NCBI RefSeq assembly: GCF_000244875.1
Contig: NC_016791.1
Location: 1,361,501-1,425,500, forward strand
Length of the DNA stretch: 64,000 bases
Direction of reading: 5' to 3'
DNA from: Clostridium sp. BNL1100
Lineage (GTDB): Bacteria > Bacillota > Clostridia > Acetivibrionales > DSM-1351
A model generated the notes under the pieces. The model had not been told where the DNA came from. It saw only the letters and a list, made by a program, of their open reading frames with translations, and did not search any database. The translations under genes were made by a program, and so were the position numbers. Shown one piece after another: positions 54,066 through 62,436 of the stretch (its first letter is position 1; each line of letters opens with the position of its first letter).

Positions 54066-54506
54066 ATGAAACAAGAATCTATATTTTTTTTAGTTGATTC
54101 ATTTATTTTGCCAGACATATTTGCAAAGGTTATAGAAGTTAAAAAGATTCTTAGTCTTGGTAAAATAAAAACTGTTAACGATGCCGTCAAAGAAGTAGGA
54201 ATCAGCAGAAGCGCCTACTACAAATACAAAGATTATGTTTTCCCTTTTAATGAGACATCAAGGGGTAAGGTCATAACGTTATTTTTCGTTGTAGAAGACT
54301 TTGCGGGCATTCTATCGAGTATTATAAATAAAATTGCTTCAGCCAGTGCAAATATATTGACAATAAACCAAAACATACCTATAAATGGTTTGGCAGATGT
54401 GACAATTTCTATTGAAACTATGAATATGAAAATAGATATTCAAAATCTTTTAACAGAGATTAACAAGGTTGAGGGTGTCAGAAAAAGTGAAATATTAGCT
54501 AGGTAA
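54066..54506 (+). CDS. ACT-domain protein of the UPF0735/PheB type
   Basis: ATG 54066 lies behind ACAGGAG. In this 146-aa protein, residues 1-65 hold a helical DNA-binding-like segment (LGKIKTVNDAVKEVGISRSAYYKYKDYVFPF), and residues 72-146 an ACT domain (VITLFFVVEDFAGILSSIINKIASASANILTINQNIPINGLADVTISIETM). Family members in Firmicutes are next to hom or phenylalanine genes, with regulatory function inferred. Here it precedes hom by 35 bp. Confidence 0.88.
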   Translation: MKQESIFFLVDSFILPDIFAKVIEVKKILSLGKIKTVNDAVKEVGISRSAYYKYKDYVFPFNETSRGKVITLFFVVEDFAGILSSIINKIASASANILTINQNIPINGLADVTISIETMNMKIDIQNLLTEINKVEGVRKSEILAR

Positions 54507-54541
54507 TGTAACAAAATGTAATTTATTGCAGGAGGGTTTTT

Positions 54542-55786
54542 ATGGTTAATGTTGCTATTCTAGGTTACGGAGTTGTTGGCTCCGGTGTTGCAGAGGTTAT
54601 TAAGAAAAATAGTGAAAGCATAAGACAGCGTGCTGGAACAGACATAAAAGTAAAATGGATATTGGATATAAGAGATTTTCCGGATAGTCCGGATAAGGAT
54701 GTGCTTACAAAAAATGCGGATGACGTATTCAATGATAGTGAAGTTAGTATCGTAGTAGAAACCATAGGAGGGGCAAGGATTGCCCATGAATTTACCAAAA
54801 GAGCTCTTATGGCCGGAAAAAGTGTTGTAACTTCCAATAAGGAGCTTGTTGCAACCCATGGACCGGAGTTGCTGCAAATGGCAAAGGATAATGGTGTTAG
54901 CTATCTGTTTGAAGCCAGTGTCGGAGGTGGTATTCCTATAATACGTCCGTTGAATCAATGTCTGGCAGCAAATGAGATAAACGGTATAACTGGTATACTA
55001 AACGGAACTACAAACTATATACTGACCCAAATGAAAAAAGAAGGCAAGAGCTTTGAAACTGCACTAAAGGAAGCACAGCAGAACGGTTATGCGGAGCAGA
55101 ATCCAACAGCTGATGTTGAGGGACATGATGCTTGTAGGAAAATTGCCATTTTATCATCTATTGCGTATAATGAATTCGTCGATTGTGAAAATATATATAC
55201 CGAAGGCATAACAAAGATAACTGTTGATGACATGAAATATGCAGATGCAATAGACGGAGTTATAAAATTGATTGCCGTTAGCAAAAAATCAAACGGTAAG
55301 ATATTTGCACGTGTTTCACCTGCCATTGTGCCTAATGAACATCCCCTTTCTAATGTTGAAGATGTTTTTAATGCAATTGTTGTTAATGGTGATGCTGTAG
55401 GAGATGCAATGTTCTATGGAAGAGGGGCAGGAAAATTGCCTACTGCAAGTGCTGTTGTAGCCGATGTTATTGACATAGCAAAACATCCGGGTTTCGGAAC
55501 AGCGGGTGTGTGGGTGAGAACACAGGAGAACAATATTCTGCCCATCCAAGAAAGCACTACCAAATTTTTGGTTAGGGTAACTGCAAAAAGCATAGCTGAT
55601 GCAAAGAAGGATATTTTATCAATATTCGGAGAAACTGAATTTGTAGAATTACATTCCAAAGCAAAGGACAATGAGTTTGCATTTATAAGCGGCAAGATAG
55701 CAGAAAGCGAATTCACCATAAAGCTTGACAAGCTTGAATCTGCCCCTGACGTTACAGTATTAAACAGAATAAGGATTGAAGAATAA
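54542..55786 (+). CDS. hom: Homoserine dehydrogenase
   Basis: In this 414-aa protein, the N-terminal NAD(P)-binding site is GYGVVGSGVAEVI (residues 8-20). The catalytic region has SNKELVATHGPELL, EASVGGGIPIIRPL and GILNGTTNYILTQM, then AEQNPTADVEGHDACRKIAILSS. A C-terminal ACT domain (about 340-414) is the typical Thr-sensing module. It reduces aspartate semialdehyde to homoserine. The ECF gene starts directly after the stop. Confidence 0.97.
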   Translation: MVNVAILGYGVVGSGVAEVIKKNSESIRQRAGTDIKVKWILDIRDFPDSPDKDVLTKNADDVFNDSEVSIVVETIGGARIAHEFTKRALMAGKSVVTSNKELVATHGPELLQMAKDNGVSYLFEASVGGGIPIIRPLNQCLAANEINGITGILNGTTNYILTQMKKEGKSFETALKEAQQNGYAEQNPTADVEGHDACRKIAILSSIAYNEFVDCENIYTEGITKITVDDMKYADAIDGVIKLIAVSKKSNGKIFARVSPAIVPNEHPLSNVEDVFNAIVVNGDAVGDAMFYGRGAGKLPTASAVVADVIDIAKHPGFGTAGVWVRTQENNILPIQESTTKFLVRVTAKSIADAKKDILSIFGETEFVELHSKAKDNEFAFISGKIAESEFTIKLDKLESAPDVTVLNRIRIEE

Positions 55787-56326
55787 ATGAGAATTACCAC
55801 AAAAAAATTAGTACTTTGTGCATTAATGACAGCGATTGTTTTTTTGATTACCTTTACCCCGTTTTTGCAGATTCCCAGTCCAATGACTCAGGGCTACTAT
55901 AATATAGGAGATGCGGCCATTATGATTACTGCTATTCTTTTAGGAAGAAGGGTAGGATTCATCGCAGGTGGAATCGGCTCAGCACTGGCCGATATTGTGA
56001 CAGGGTATTATATATATGCTCCGGCAACCTTGATAATCAAAGGCATTGAAGGATATATAATAGGAGCAATCGGCAGTAGAAAAAATGGTGTTCCGTCCCG
56101 CCTGAGACAGGCAATAGCTGTTGCAGCCGGTGGACTGGAAATGGTTCTGGGATATTTTATATATCAGGCGACTGTTATGAGAATGATTAATCCGACTCTG
56201 GGTATGGCGAGCATTATTGCAGACCTTCCGGGTAATCTGATTCAGGGAGCCCTTAGTGCAGTCCTTGCATTGATTTTTCTTACTGTATTATTTAGGACAA
56301 GAGCGGTTAAAAATTTATTACGTTGA
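55787..56326 (+). CDS. ECF transporter substrate-binding (S) component
   Basis: This 179-aa membrane protein with about 5-6 helices follows the hom stop with no gap. It begins with the family's TTKKLVLCALMTAIVFLITFTP, then GYYNIGDAAIMITAILLGRRVGFIAGGIGSALADIVTGYYIYAPATLIIKGIEGYIIG, characteristic of the riboflavin-like (PF07155) S components. It binds a vitamin or amino-acid-like substrate and works with a shared EcfA/A'/T module not in the window. The substrate is not identifiable. Cotranscription with hom is notable. Confidence 0.85.
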   Translation: MRITTKKLVLCALMTAIVFLITFTPFLQIPSPMTQGYYNIGDAAIMITAILLGRRVGFIAGGIGSALADIVTGYYIYAPATLIIKGIEGYIIGAIGSRKNGVPSRLRQAIAVAAGGLEMVLGYFIYQATVMRMINPTLGMASIIADLPGNLIQGALSAVLALIFLTVLFRTRAVKNLLR

Positions 56327-56333
56327 ATAAAAG

Positions 56334-56363
56334 AAAGCCGGAAGATTAATAAAATTCCGGCTT
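56334..56363. terminator. Terminator between the ECF gene and the reverse-strand membrane protein
   Basis: AAGCCGGAA ... TTCCGGCTT stem of 9 bp with T4 on the forward side and T-rich flank on the reverse side. Confidence 0.85.
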
Positions 56364-56375
56364 TTATGCTATCCT

Positions 56376-57773
56376 TTAATTTTTTAATACGTCAGCATCA
56401 ATTTCGCATAGATCCTTCGTAACCAGTCTGACTGCAAAATCTGTGTTTTTAGCCAAAGTAGTTTTAGGAATACTGATTATCTGTACCCCTTTTCTGCACG
56501 GCGTACCGGTAACAATAATATTGTTTTCAAACAAATGAATCGAATCAACAGAGAAGTTCTTTATAAAGAAGCCTGCATTTTTTTTGTTTATGGAAGGACG
56601 CTTTTCAAAAAAGCCCAGTTCTCCATACAAGTCGTCAAGCACATCAGTATCTGAAGGTAGTACAAAAATTTCTTTCATATTAAGATATATTTTTCTCGGT
56701 AAATAGCACCATTCAAGGTCGTAGTTTTTCTTCCAGTCAGGATGGTAAACCGGGCTTTTGTATTTCAAGTTGTTGTAAAGAAATTTATGGCCTAGAGGCT
56801 TGGAACTGTTAAAGGCTTCTTCCAAATCTATGTTTGTATCAAGTACATCGGATGTCTGATAGCCTCCATTTTGCTGAAAATAGATTTCCTGAGAGGAGTC
56901 TGAAATGTAGTGTGTCAGTTCCTGACGCAACCGAACATTCTGTTTAGTTAAATCTGAATTATTTTTTGAATATGTTAAGACAGTATCATCATCAATCCCG
57001 TAATCCTCAGTTGCCTTTCCACTATTGCTCAAAGCCATATTTTGGTAATCCAATTCATAGCCAGCCGGAGTACAAAGCTGTGCTATTATATTGTTATAAT
57101 TTTCATAATTATTTATATCCTCTTTTTTAATGGCAACTATCTGAATGCCCTTTTTTAAAGGTTTTCCAAAGAAGACAATCCTATTACCCCGCTTAACTGC
57201 ATTTTCTAAATCATAATTGTAAATAAGAAAGTTTAGATAGTTTTCGTTATCTATGGATATGTTAGGATAGAACCCCAATTCTCCTTCAATATCTAAAATA
57301 TTTGCGGAATTTCCGGTGTAAGCAAACAAATTATGTCTTGCATAGATTATTTTGCGAGGGAGATACAGCCACCCACGATAATAAGCTTGTTTCCACGAAT
57401 TTACATATATTGGCCTTAAATATTCCTCGTCGGAGTAAATTGTAGTATAAGAAAGTGAATCTCCCGAATTCTGTATGTTTGCAGGCTTGACATCCACAGC
57501 TCCAGCCAGATTTTTAGAATTACTTGTTTTTCTGAAATCATCCTCATACAGAATTTTATTATCCTCCGGTACAATAGAAGATAAAATTTCCTTCAACCGC
57601 TTATTTTCACTTTGAGAACCGGAAAGATTCTGTGGCTTTGTGGGAATATCATTTATTGTAGTTTTTGGAAATTCCAGCATTGAAATTAAGGCAGCAGATA
57701 GTATAATAAATATAACAGATATGGCCAGTATTAGAAGTTTTTGTTTATTAGTTATCATAATAAGCCGATTCAT
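56376..57773 (-). CDS. Membrane-anchored protein with an internal duplication
   Basis: ATG 57773 follows AAGGAGG. The upstream frame to 57812 lacks an SD. In this 465-aa protein, a single N-terminal membrane helix (about 12-32: LLILAISVIFIILSAALISML) is followed by a soluble extracytoplasmic part. Two copies of a unit of roughly 115 residues occur (about 125-230 and 325-430), each with W-x3-Y-x3-W-x-YLPRKI, LGELGF and G-x-P-x2-KG-x-QI. The family is unrecognised. It may bind a ligand or wall component in tandem. Confidence 0.65.
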   Translation of the reverse strand: MNRLIMITNKQKLLILAISVIFIILSAALISMLEFPKTTINDIPTKPQNLSGSQSENKRLKEILSSIVPEDNKILYEDDFRKTSNSKNLAGAVDVKPANIQNSGDSLSYTTIYSDEEYLRPIYVNSWKQAYYRGWLYLPRKIIYARHNLFAYTGNSANILDIEGELGFYPNISIDNENYLNFLIYNYDLENAVKRGNRIVFFGKPLKKGIQIVAIKKEDINNYENYNNIIAQLCTPAGYELDYQNMALSNSGKATEDYGIDDDTVLTYSKNNSDLTKQNVRLRQELTHYISDSSQEIYFQQNGGYQTSDVLDTNIDLEEAFNSSKPLGHKFLYNNLKYKSPVYHPDWKKNYDLEWCYLPRKIYLNMKEIFVLPSDTDVLDDLYGELGFFEKRPSINKKNAGFFIKNFSVDSIHLFENNIIVTGTPCRKGVQIISIPKTTLAKNTDFAVRLVTKDLCEIDADVLKN

Positions 57774-57883
57774 ATAATCCTCCTTATAAACTTTGGTAAA
57801 TACGCTTGGCACAATATATAGTTATTCATTTATCTGTGATTATAGAATTGGAACTATGTAGAATACGTAGCTTTTGTAGAACC

Positions 57884-57912
57884 TTGACTGATTTATAAAA
57901 AGCTGTTATTGT
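57884..57912 (+). promoter_or_regulatory. Promoter of the YerC gene
   Basis: TTGACT (57884-57889), 17-nt spacer and TATTGT (57907-57912), about 64 bp before the start. Confidence 0.5.
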
Positions 57913-57975
57913 ATCTTTATAATAAAATAATTTTATGCAGAATATTTTTTGCTTTATAATTGAGGAGTTTTAATT

Positions 57976-58284
57976 ATGAATTCCAAATTAAGGGATGAAC
58001 ATACAGATAGTTTATTTGATGCAATTTTACTTTTAAAGGATAGGGAAGAATGTTATAATTTTTTTGAAGATCTTTGTACGATTGCAGAACTTAAGGCTTT
58101 GGCACAAAGGCTTCAGGTAGCAAAAATGTTAAGGGAAAAGAGAACCTATACAGAAATTTGTGAGCAAACCGGGGCCAGTACGGCAACCATAAGCAGGGTC
58201 AACAGATGTCTTGTTTATGGTGCTGACGGGTATAATACCGTACTTGATAGATTGCAAGAGAAAGATGGGCAAATGAATGTTTAA
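57976..58284 (+). CDS. TrpR-like protein YerC/YecD
   Basis: This 102-aa protein is helical with a TrpR-type helix-turn-helix: ELKALAQRLQVAKMLREKRTYTEICEQTGASTATISRVNRCLVYGADGY (about 38-87). Members of this small family are predicted DNA-binding regulators in Firmicutes; the target is unknown. Overlaps the next gene by 8 bp, so the two are translationally coupled. Confidence 0.92.
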   Translation: MNSKLRDEHTDSLFDAILLLKDREECYNFFEDLCTIAELKALAQRLQVAKMLREKRTYTEICEQTGASTATISRVNRCLVYGADGYNTVLDRLQEKDGQMNV

Positions 58285-58684
58285 GAAGCTTTTTTTAAGT
58301 ATAATCATATTATCTGCATTAGCCTCTGAAAATGGGGTCTATAATGCTGCCGATTTATTTGACTTATACTTGATAAATTTTACACATCTTGATATGATTC
58401 AGGAAAGCAGAAGTGCTGTTTCTGTTTTAGAATTGCAGAAAGAGGCATCTTTACGTAGAAAAGGAACACCCCTTTCATTTTTTAAGGCAATTTCCGCAGA
58501 TGCTTTAAATAAGGAAATGCCAAATAATAATAGACATGGGGAACTTGCGTTGCTGATGTCTATTTCCATTGCCATTCTAAGTCTTTTAGTATTAGTTTAT
58601 TTTAATTCAAATATAAATATAGCTTTTTCTTCAAGAAGGCTTCTGTTTAGCCAATCTGATTCCTCACCGCCTGTTTGCTGCTAA
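58277..58684 (+). CDS. Small protein with a possible signal peptide and C-terminal membrane helix
   Basis: This 135-aa protein begins MFKKLFLSIIILSALAS, likely a signal or membrane anchor. The middle part is helical (YLINFTHLDMIQESRSAVSVLELQKEA), and a second hydrophobic helix lies at about 93-113 (ALLMSISIAILSLLVLVYF). The family is not recognised. Overlap with YerC and position just before secA suggest cotranscription. Confidence in function is low; confidence that it is real is moderate. Confidence 0.5.
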   Translation: MFKKLFLSIIILSALASENGVYNAADLFDLYLINFTHLDMIQESRSAVSVLELQKEASLRRKGTPLSFFKAISADALNKEMPNNNRHGELALLMSISIAILSLLVLVYFNSNINIAFSSRRLLFSQSDSSPPVCC

Positions 58685-58771
58685 TTTTATTAATTACCCC
58701 ACAATTGATGGGTTATTTTCGTGCAGACAGATTAAAAAATTTTCCCGTTGCGGGTCATGGAGGATTATGTT

Positions 58772-61510
58772 ATGGTTAAAAATTTTATAGAAAAAATTAT
58801 TGGGTCATATAGTGACAGAGAATTAAAAAGGATTTATCCGATTATTGATAAAATCGAGGCATGTGAGCCGGAGATACAGAAATTAACAGATACAGAGCTT
58901 AAAGCTAAAACACCTGAATTTAAAGAACGTCTTGCCAATGGTGAGACTTTGGATGATATTTTACCTGAAGCTTTTGCTGTTGTTCGTGAGGCTTCAAAAA
59001 GAGTATTGGGTATGAGACACTTCAGAGTTCAGCTCATAGGCGGTCTTGTATTGCATCAGGGAAGAATTTCAGAAATGAAAACAGGTGAAGGTAAGACCCT
59101 TGTTGCAACATTGCCTGTATATCTTAATGCCCTATCAGGAAAAGGAGTTCATGTAGTAACCGTAAATGATTACCTTGCAAGACGTGACAGCGAGTGGATG
59201 GGAAAAATATATAACTTCCTGGGATTGACTGTAGGTCTTATAGTACATGACATGGAAAATGAGGATAGGCGTGCAGCATATAACTGTGATATAACTTACT
59301 GTACAAATAACGAGCTGGGTTTTGATTATCTGAGAGATAACATGGTTATATACAAGGAAGACAGAGTTCAGAGAGACTTGAATTATGCCATAGTGGATGA
59401 GGTTGACTCCATCCTCATAGATGAAGCCAGAACACCTCTTATTATTTCAGGTATGGGTGATAAGTCCACCGACTTGTACAAAAGGGCAAATTCCTTTGCC
59501 TCAAAATTAAGAGCAAAAGTAATTACTCAAATGGATGACAAGGTTGATGCCGATGAAGTCTTTGACGAAGATTACATTGTTGATGAAAAGGCACATACAA
59601 CGGTAATTACGGCAAATGGTATCAAAAAGGCGGAGCAGTATTTTGGAATAGAGAACCTGTCCGACCCTGAAAATATGACAATTTCACACCATGTTAATCA
59701 GGCATTGAAAGCACATGGTCTTATGAAAAGAGACAAGGACTATGTTGTTAATGACGGAGAGGTCATTATTGTTGATGAATTTACAGGTAGACTTATGTAC
59801 GGAAGACGTTACAGCGACGGTCTCCATCAGGCAATAGAAGCAAAAGAAGGCGTAAAGGTAGAAAGAGAAAGTAAAACACTTGCAACCATCACATTCCAGA
59901 ACTACTTCAGAATGTACAGCAAGCTGGCAGGTATGACAGGTACTGCTCAGACAGAAGAAGATGAATTTAACACAATATATAAACTGGATGTAATCATAAT
60001 TCCGACAAACAGGGAAATGGCAAGAAAAGATCATCCAGATGTTGTTTATAAAAATGAAATCGGTAAATTTAACGCAGTTATAGAAGATGTAGTACAGTGC
60101 CATGAACAAGGTCAGCCGGTGCTGATAGGTACAATTTCAATTGAAAAATCCGAATTCCTAAGTACTATGCTTAAAAGAAAGGGTATTCCCCATCAGGTAT
60201 TGAATGCAAAATACCATGACAAGGAAGCAGAGATTATTGCTCAGGCCGGAAAGCTGGGAGCAGTAACCATTGCAACTAACATGGCAGGTAGAGGTACCGA
60301 TATAGTTCTTGGCGGTAATGCCGAGTATATGGCAAAACAGGAAATGCGTAAGTTGGGTTATGACGAGGAACTTATAAATGCGTCAACCAGCTATAACGAA
60401 ACAACTGATGAGCTTATAATTGAGGCAAGAGAGCAGTTCAGAAAACTAAATGATAAATTTAAGGCTGTTATAAATAAAGAGAGAGAAAAGGTTGTTGAAG
60501 CAGGCGGATTGCACATTATAGGTACTGAGAGACATGAATCCAGACGTATAGACAATCAGTTGAGAGGACGTGCAGGTCGTCAGGGAGATGCCGGTTCATC
60601 AAGATTTTACATTTCACTGGAAGACGATTTAATGAGACTTTTCGGCTCAGAAAGATTAACCAATATAGTTAATGCACTTGGTCTTGAAGATGATCAGCCT
60701 ATAGAGCATAGAATGTTGTCAAATGCAATTGAAAATGCCCAAAAGAAGGTTGAAGGAAGAAACTTTGATGTACGTAAGAGAGTTCTGCAATATGATGATG
60801 TAATGAACAAGCAGAGGGAAATCATATACGCTCAGAGAAAAACAGTTTTAGATGGTGACAACCTGAAAGATTACTTTATAAAAATGTTTGAAAGCGTTAT
60901 AGACGGTGTTATAGCAAACTACTGTACAGAAAGTGAATATTCCGACACATGGGATTGGCCAAGTATAATAGCTTATCTTGAGAGTGTATTTATTCCACAG
61001 GGTGCTTTTGTTCTGACTGATGAAGAAAAGGCTTCCATGGATAAGATAGACCTTAAAGAAAAACTAATGGAAATTGTTAATAAGATATATGAATTCAAGG
61101 AGATAGAAAACACTCCTGAATTAATGAGAGAGCTAGAAAGAGTAGTACTTCTCAGAGTTGTTGATGAAAAGTGGATGGATCACATTGATGCAATGGATCA
61201 ATTGAGATCAGGAATAGGTTTGAGAGCATACGGACAGAGAGATCCTGTTGTTGAATATAAGTTTGAAGGATTCCAGATGTTTGAAGAAATGATTAAGAGT
61301 ATTCAGGAGGATTCTATCAGACTTCTGGTTAGAGCAAGGATCGACAGAGAACACGCTCCTCAACGTGAAAAGGTTGCAGAACCTGTTGCAGCAAGTCATG
61401 GGGACGAACCGAAGAAACCTGTTGTAAACAAGGCGAAGGTTGGTAGAAATGATATGTGCCCATGTGGAAGTGGAAAGAAGTATAAATTCTGCTGCGGTCA
61501 AGGTGAATAA
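58772..61510 (+). CDS. secA: Preprotein translocase ATPase SecA
   Basis: The ATG at 58772 is 8 nt after GGAGG. The 912-aa product drives Sec export at the cytoplasmic membrane. Motifs include Walker [10 protein letters not shown], the DEAD-like motif [16 protein letters not shown], the helicase motif NMAGRGTDI and [18 protein letters not shown]-terminal SEC-C zinc-binding [14 protein letters not shown] ends it (about 893-906), which is the SecB-type C-terminal motif. Length is normal. Confidence 0.98.
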   Translation: MVKNFIEKIIGSYSDRELKRIYPIIDKIEACEPEIQKLTDTELKAKTPEFKERLANGETLDDILPEAFAVVREASKRVLGMRHFRVQLIGGLVLHQGRISEMKTGEGKTLVATLPVYLNALSGKGVHVVTVNDYLARRDSEWMGKIYNFLGLTVGLIVHDMENEDRRAAYNCDITYCTNNELGFDYLRDNMVIYKEDRVQRDLNYAIVDEVDSILIDEARTPLIISGMGDKSTDLYKRANSFASKLRAKVITQMDDKVDADEVFDEDYIVDEKAHTTVITANGIKKAEQYFGIENLSDPENMTISHHVNQALKAHGLMKRDKDYVVNDGEVIIVDEFTGRLMYGRRYSDGLHQAIEAKEGVKVERESKTLATITFQNYFRMYSKLAGMTGTAQTEEDEFNTIYKLDVIIIPTNREMARKDHPDVVYKNEIGKFNAVIEDVVQCHEQGQPVLIGTISIEKSEFLSTMLKRKGIPHQVLNAKYHDKEAEIIAQAGKLGAVTIATNMAGRGTDIVLGGNAEYMAKQEMRKLGYDEELINASTSYNETTDELIIEAREQFRKLNDKFKAVINKEREKVVEAGGLHIIGTERHESRRIDNQLRGRAGRQGDAGSSRFYISLEDDLMRLFGSERLTNIVNALGLEDDQPIEHRMLSNAIENAQKKVEGRNFDVRKRVLQYDDVMNKQREIIYAQRKTVLDGDNLKDYFIKMFESVIDGVIANYCTESEYSDTWDWPSIIAYLESVFIPQGAFVLTDEEKASMDKIDLKEKLMEIVNKIYEFKEIENTPELMRELERVVLLRVVDEKWMDHIDAMDQLRSGIGLRAYGQRDPVVEYKFEGFQMFEEMIKSIQEDSIRLLVRARIDREHAPQREKVAEPVAASHGDEPKKPVVNKAKVGRNDMCPCGSGKKYKFCCGQGE

Positions 61511-61537
61511 TAAACACGTATTATATAAATATAAATA

Positions 61538-61577
61538 AAATAACTCAACTTCTATGTTAGAAGTTGAGTTATTTTAT
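61538..61577 (+). terminator. Terminator after secA
   Basis: AAAATAACTCAACTTC ... GAAGTTGAGTTATTTT is a 16-bp perfect stem (AT-rich flanks), T4 plus ATTTTA on the forward side. It also faces the reverse gene. Confidence 0.88.
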
Positions 61578-61622
61578 TTTAAGCACTAATAGGGGTTAGG
61601 CGTAAAACGTAAATTAAAGGGT

Positions 61623-62231
61623 TTAGGAAACATTGGTCATCGAAGAGCCATAACTTGTGTAGTATTCCTTGAGATTATCATAAATAATACTGCATCTGCC
61701 TGTTTCCTTGGCACGGGAGGCATATCGGCATCCCGTATAAGCGGCTTTATTTACCAAGGCACATATATGACAGGGAATTTCTCCATAGCATTTGCCGGTC
61801 AATATACCTTCAAGGGTTTCCAATTTGATAATACTGCTTGACATATTCAGTGAAAGGAAATTCCGATAGTAACTCTTAGGCTCCAATACGTCAAAATTAA
61901 GACATGGGTTTTTAAAAAGCCAAGGTACTTGAAAGGCTTCTTCACTATATGTTTTAACCAGCTTTGAATATGAGTCGGGAATAATACAGGGAACAAGAGA
62001 ACTACTGGCTTCATATTCCTTATGTGAACAAACGTATTTTTTTATGGTCTTGTTGTAGTGCAGATTGCGGCAAAAAACACAGGACCTGAAGGATGAAATC
62101 CTATGTCTGTAGTACAGGTTTGAACCAAATAGTAGTTTATAGTTTATCCTGTAAATTAAATCAACGGACAATAGCCCTGCTTTTCTAAGTATGCCAGTAA
62201 AAGAATTTATTTTATCTTCTGTATATTCCAC
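61623..62231 (-). CDS. Cysteine-rich hypothetical protein
   Basis: This 202-aa protein starts at GTG behind GAGGTGG. Nine or more Cys occur in three groups: CVFC ... CSHKE (about 51-70), CIIPD and CLNF (about 82-110), and CYGEIPCHIC ... CRYASRAKETGRC (about 148-180). The spacing suggests metal (zinc or Fe-S) sites. There is no membrane helix. Not recognised, and its relationship to neighbouring secA and dnaE is unclear. Confidence 0.55.
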   Translation of the reverse strand: MEYTEDKINSFTGILRKAGLLSVDLIYRINYKLLFGSNLYYRHRISSFRSCVFCRNLHYNKTIKKYVCSHKEYEASSSLVPCIIPDSYSKLVKTYSEEAFQVPWLFKNPCLNFDVLEPKSYYRNFLSLNMSSSIIKLETLEGILTGKCYGEIPCHICALVNKAAYTGCRYASRAKETGRCSIIYDNLKEYYTSYGSSMTNVS

Positions 62232-62377
62232 TTATTACCACCTCGCAGATACATTGTATCACTAAAATCCGATTAGGTCGCTATATTTCCCGAAACCCGT
62301 ATGTACCAAGCTATTTGAAGGAATAATCAGACATATTGCGACTGATTAAAACATAAAAATTGTTTTATCTATTGTGG

Positions 62378-62383
62378 TATAAT
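62378..62383 (+). promoter_or_regulatory. Extended -10 element before dnaE
   Basis: TGGTATAAT (TG-N-TATAAT), about 54 bp upstream of the start, with no good -35. The extended -10 may compensate. Confidence 0.45.
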
Positions 62384-62436
62384 TATTGTAGTTAGTTTGA
62401 ATAAAATGTTTTTATATATAGTTTGGAGAGAATAGA

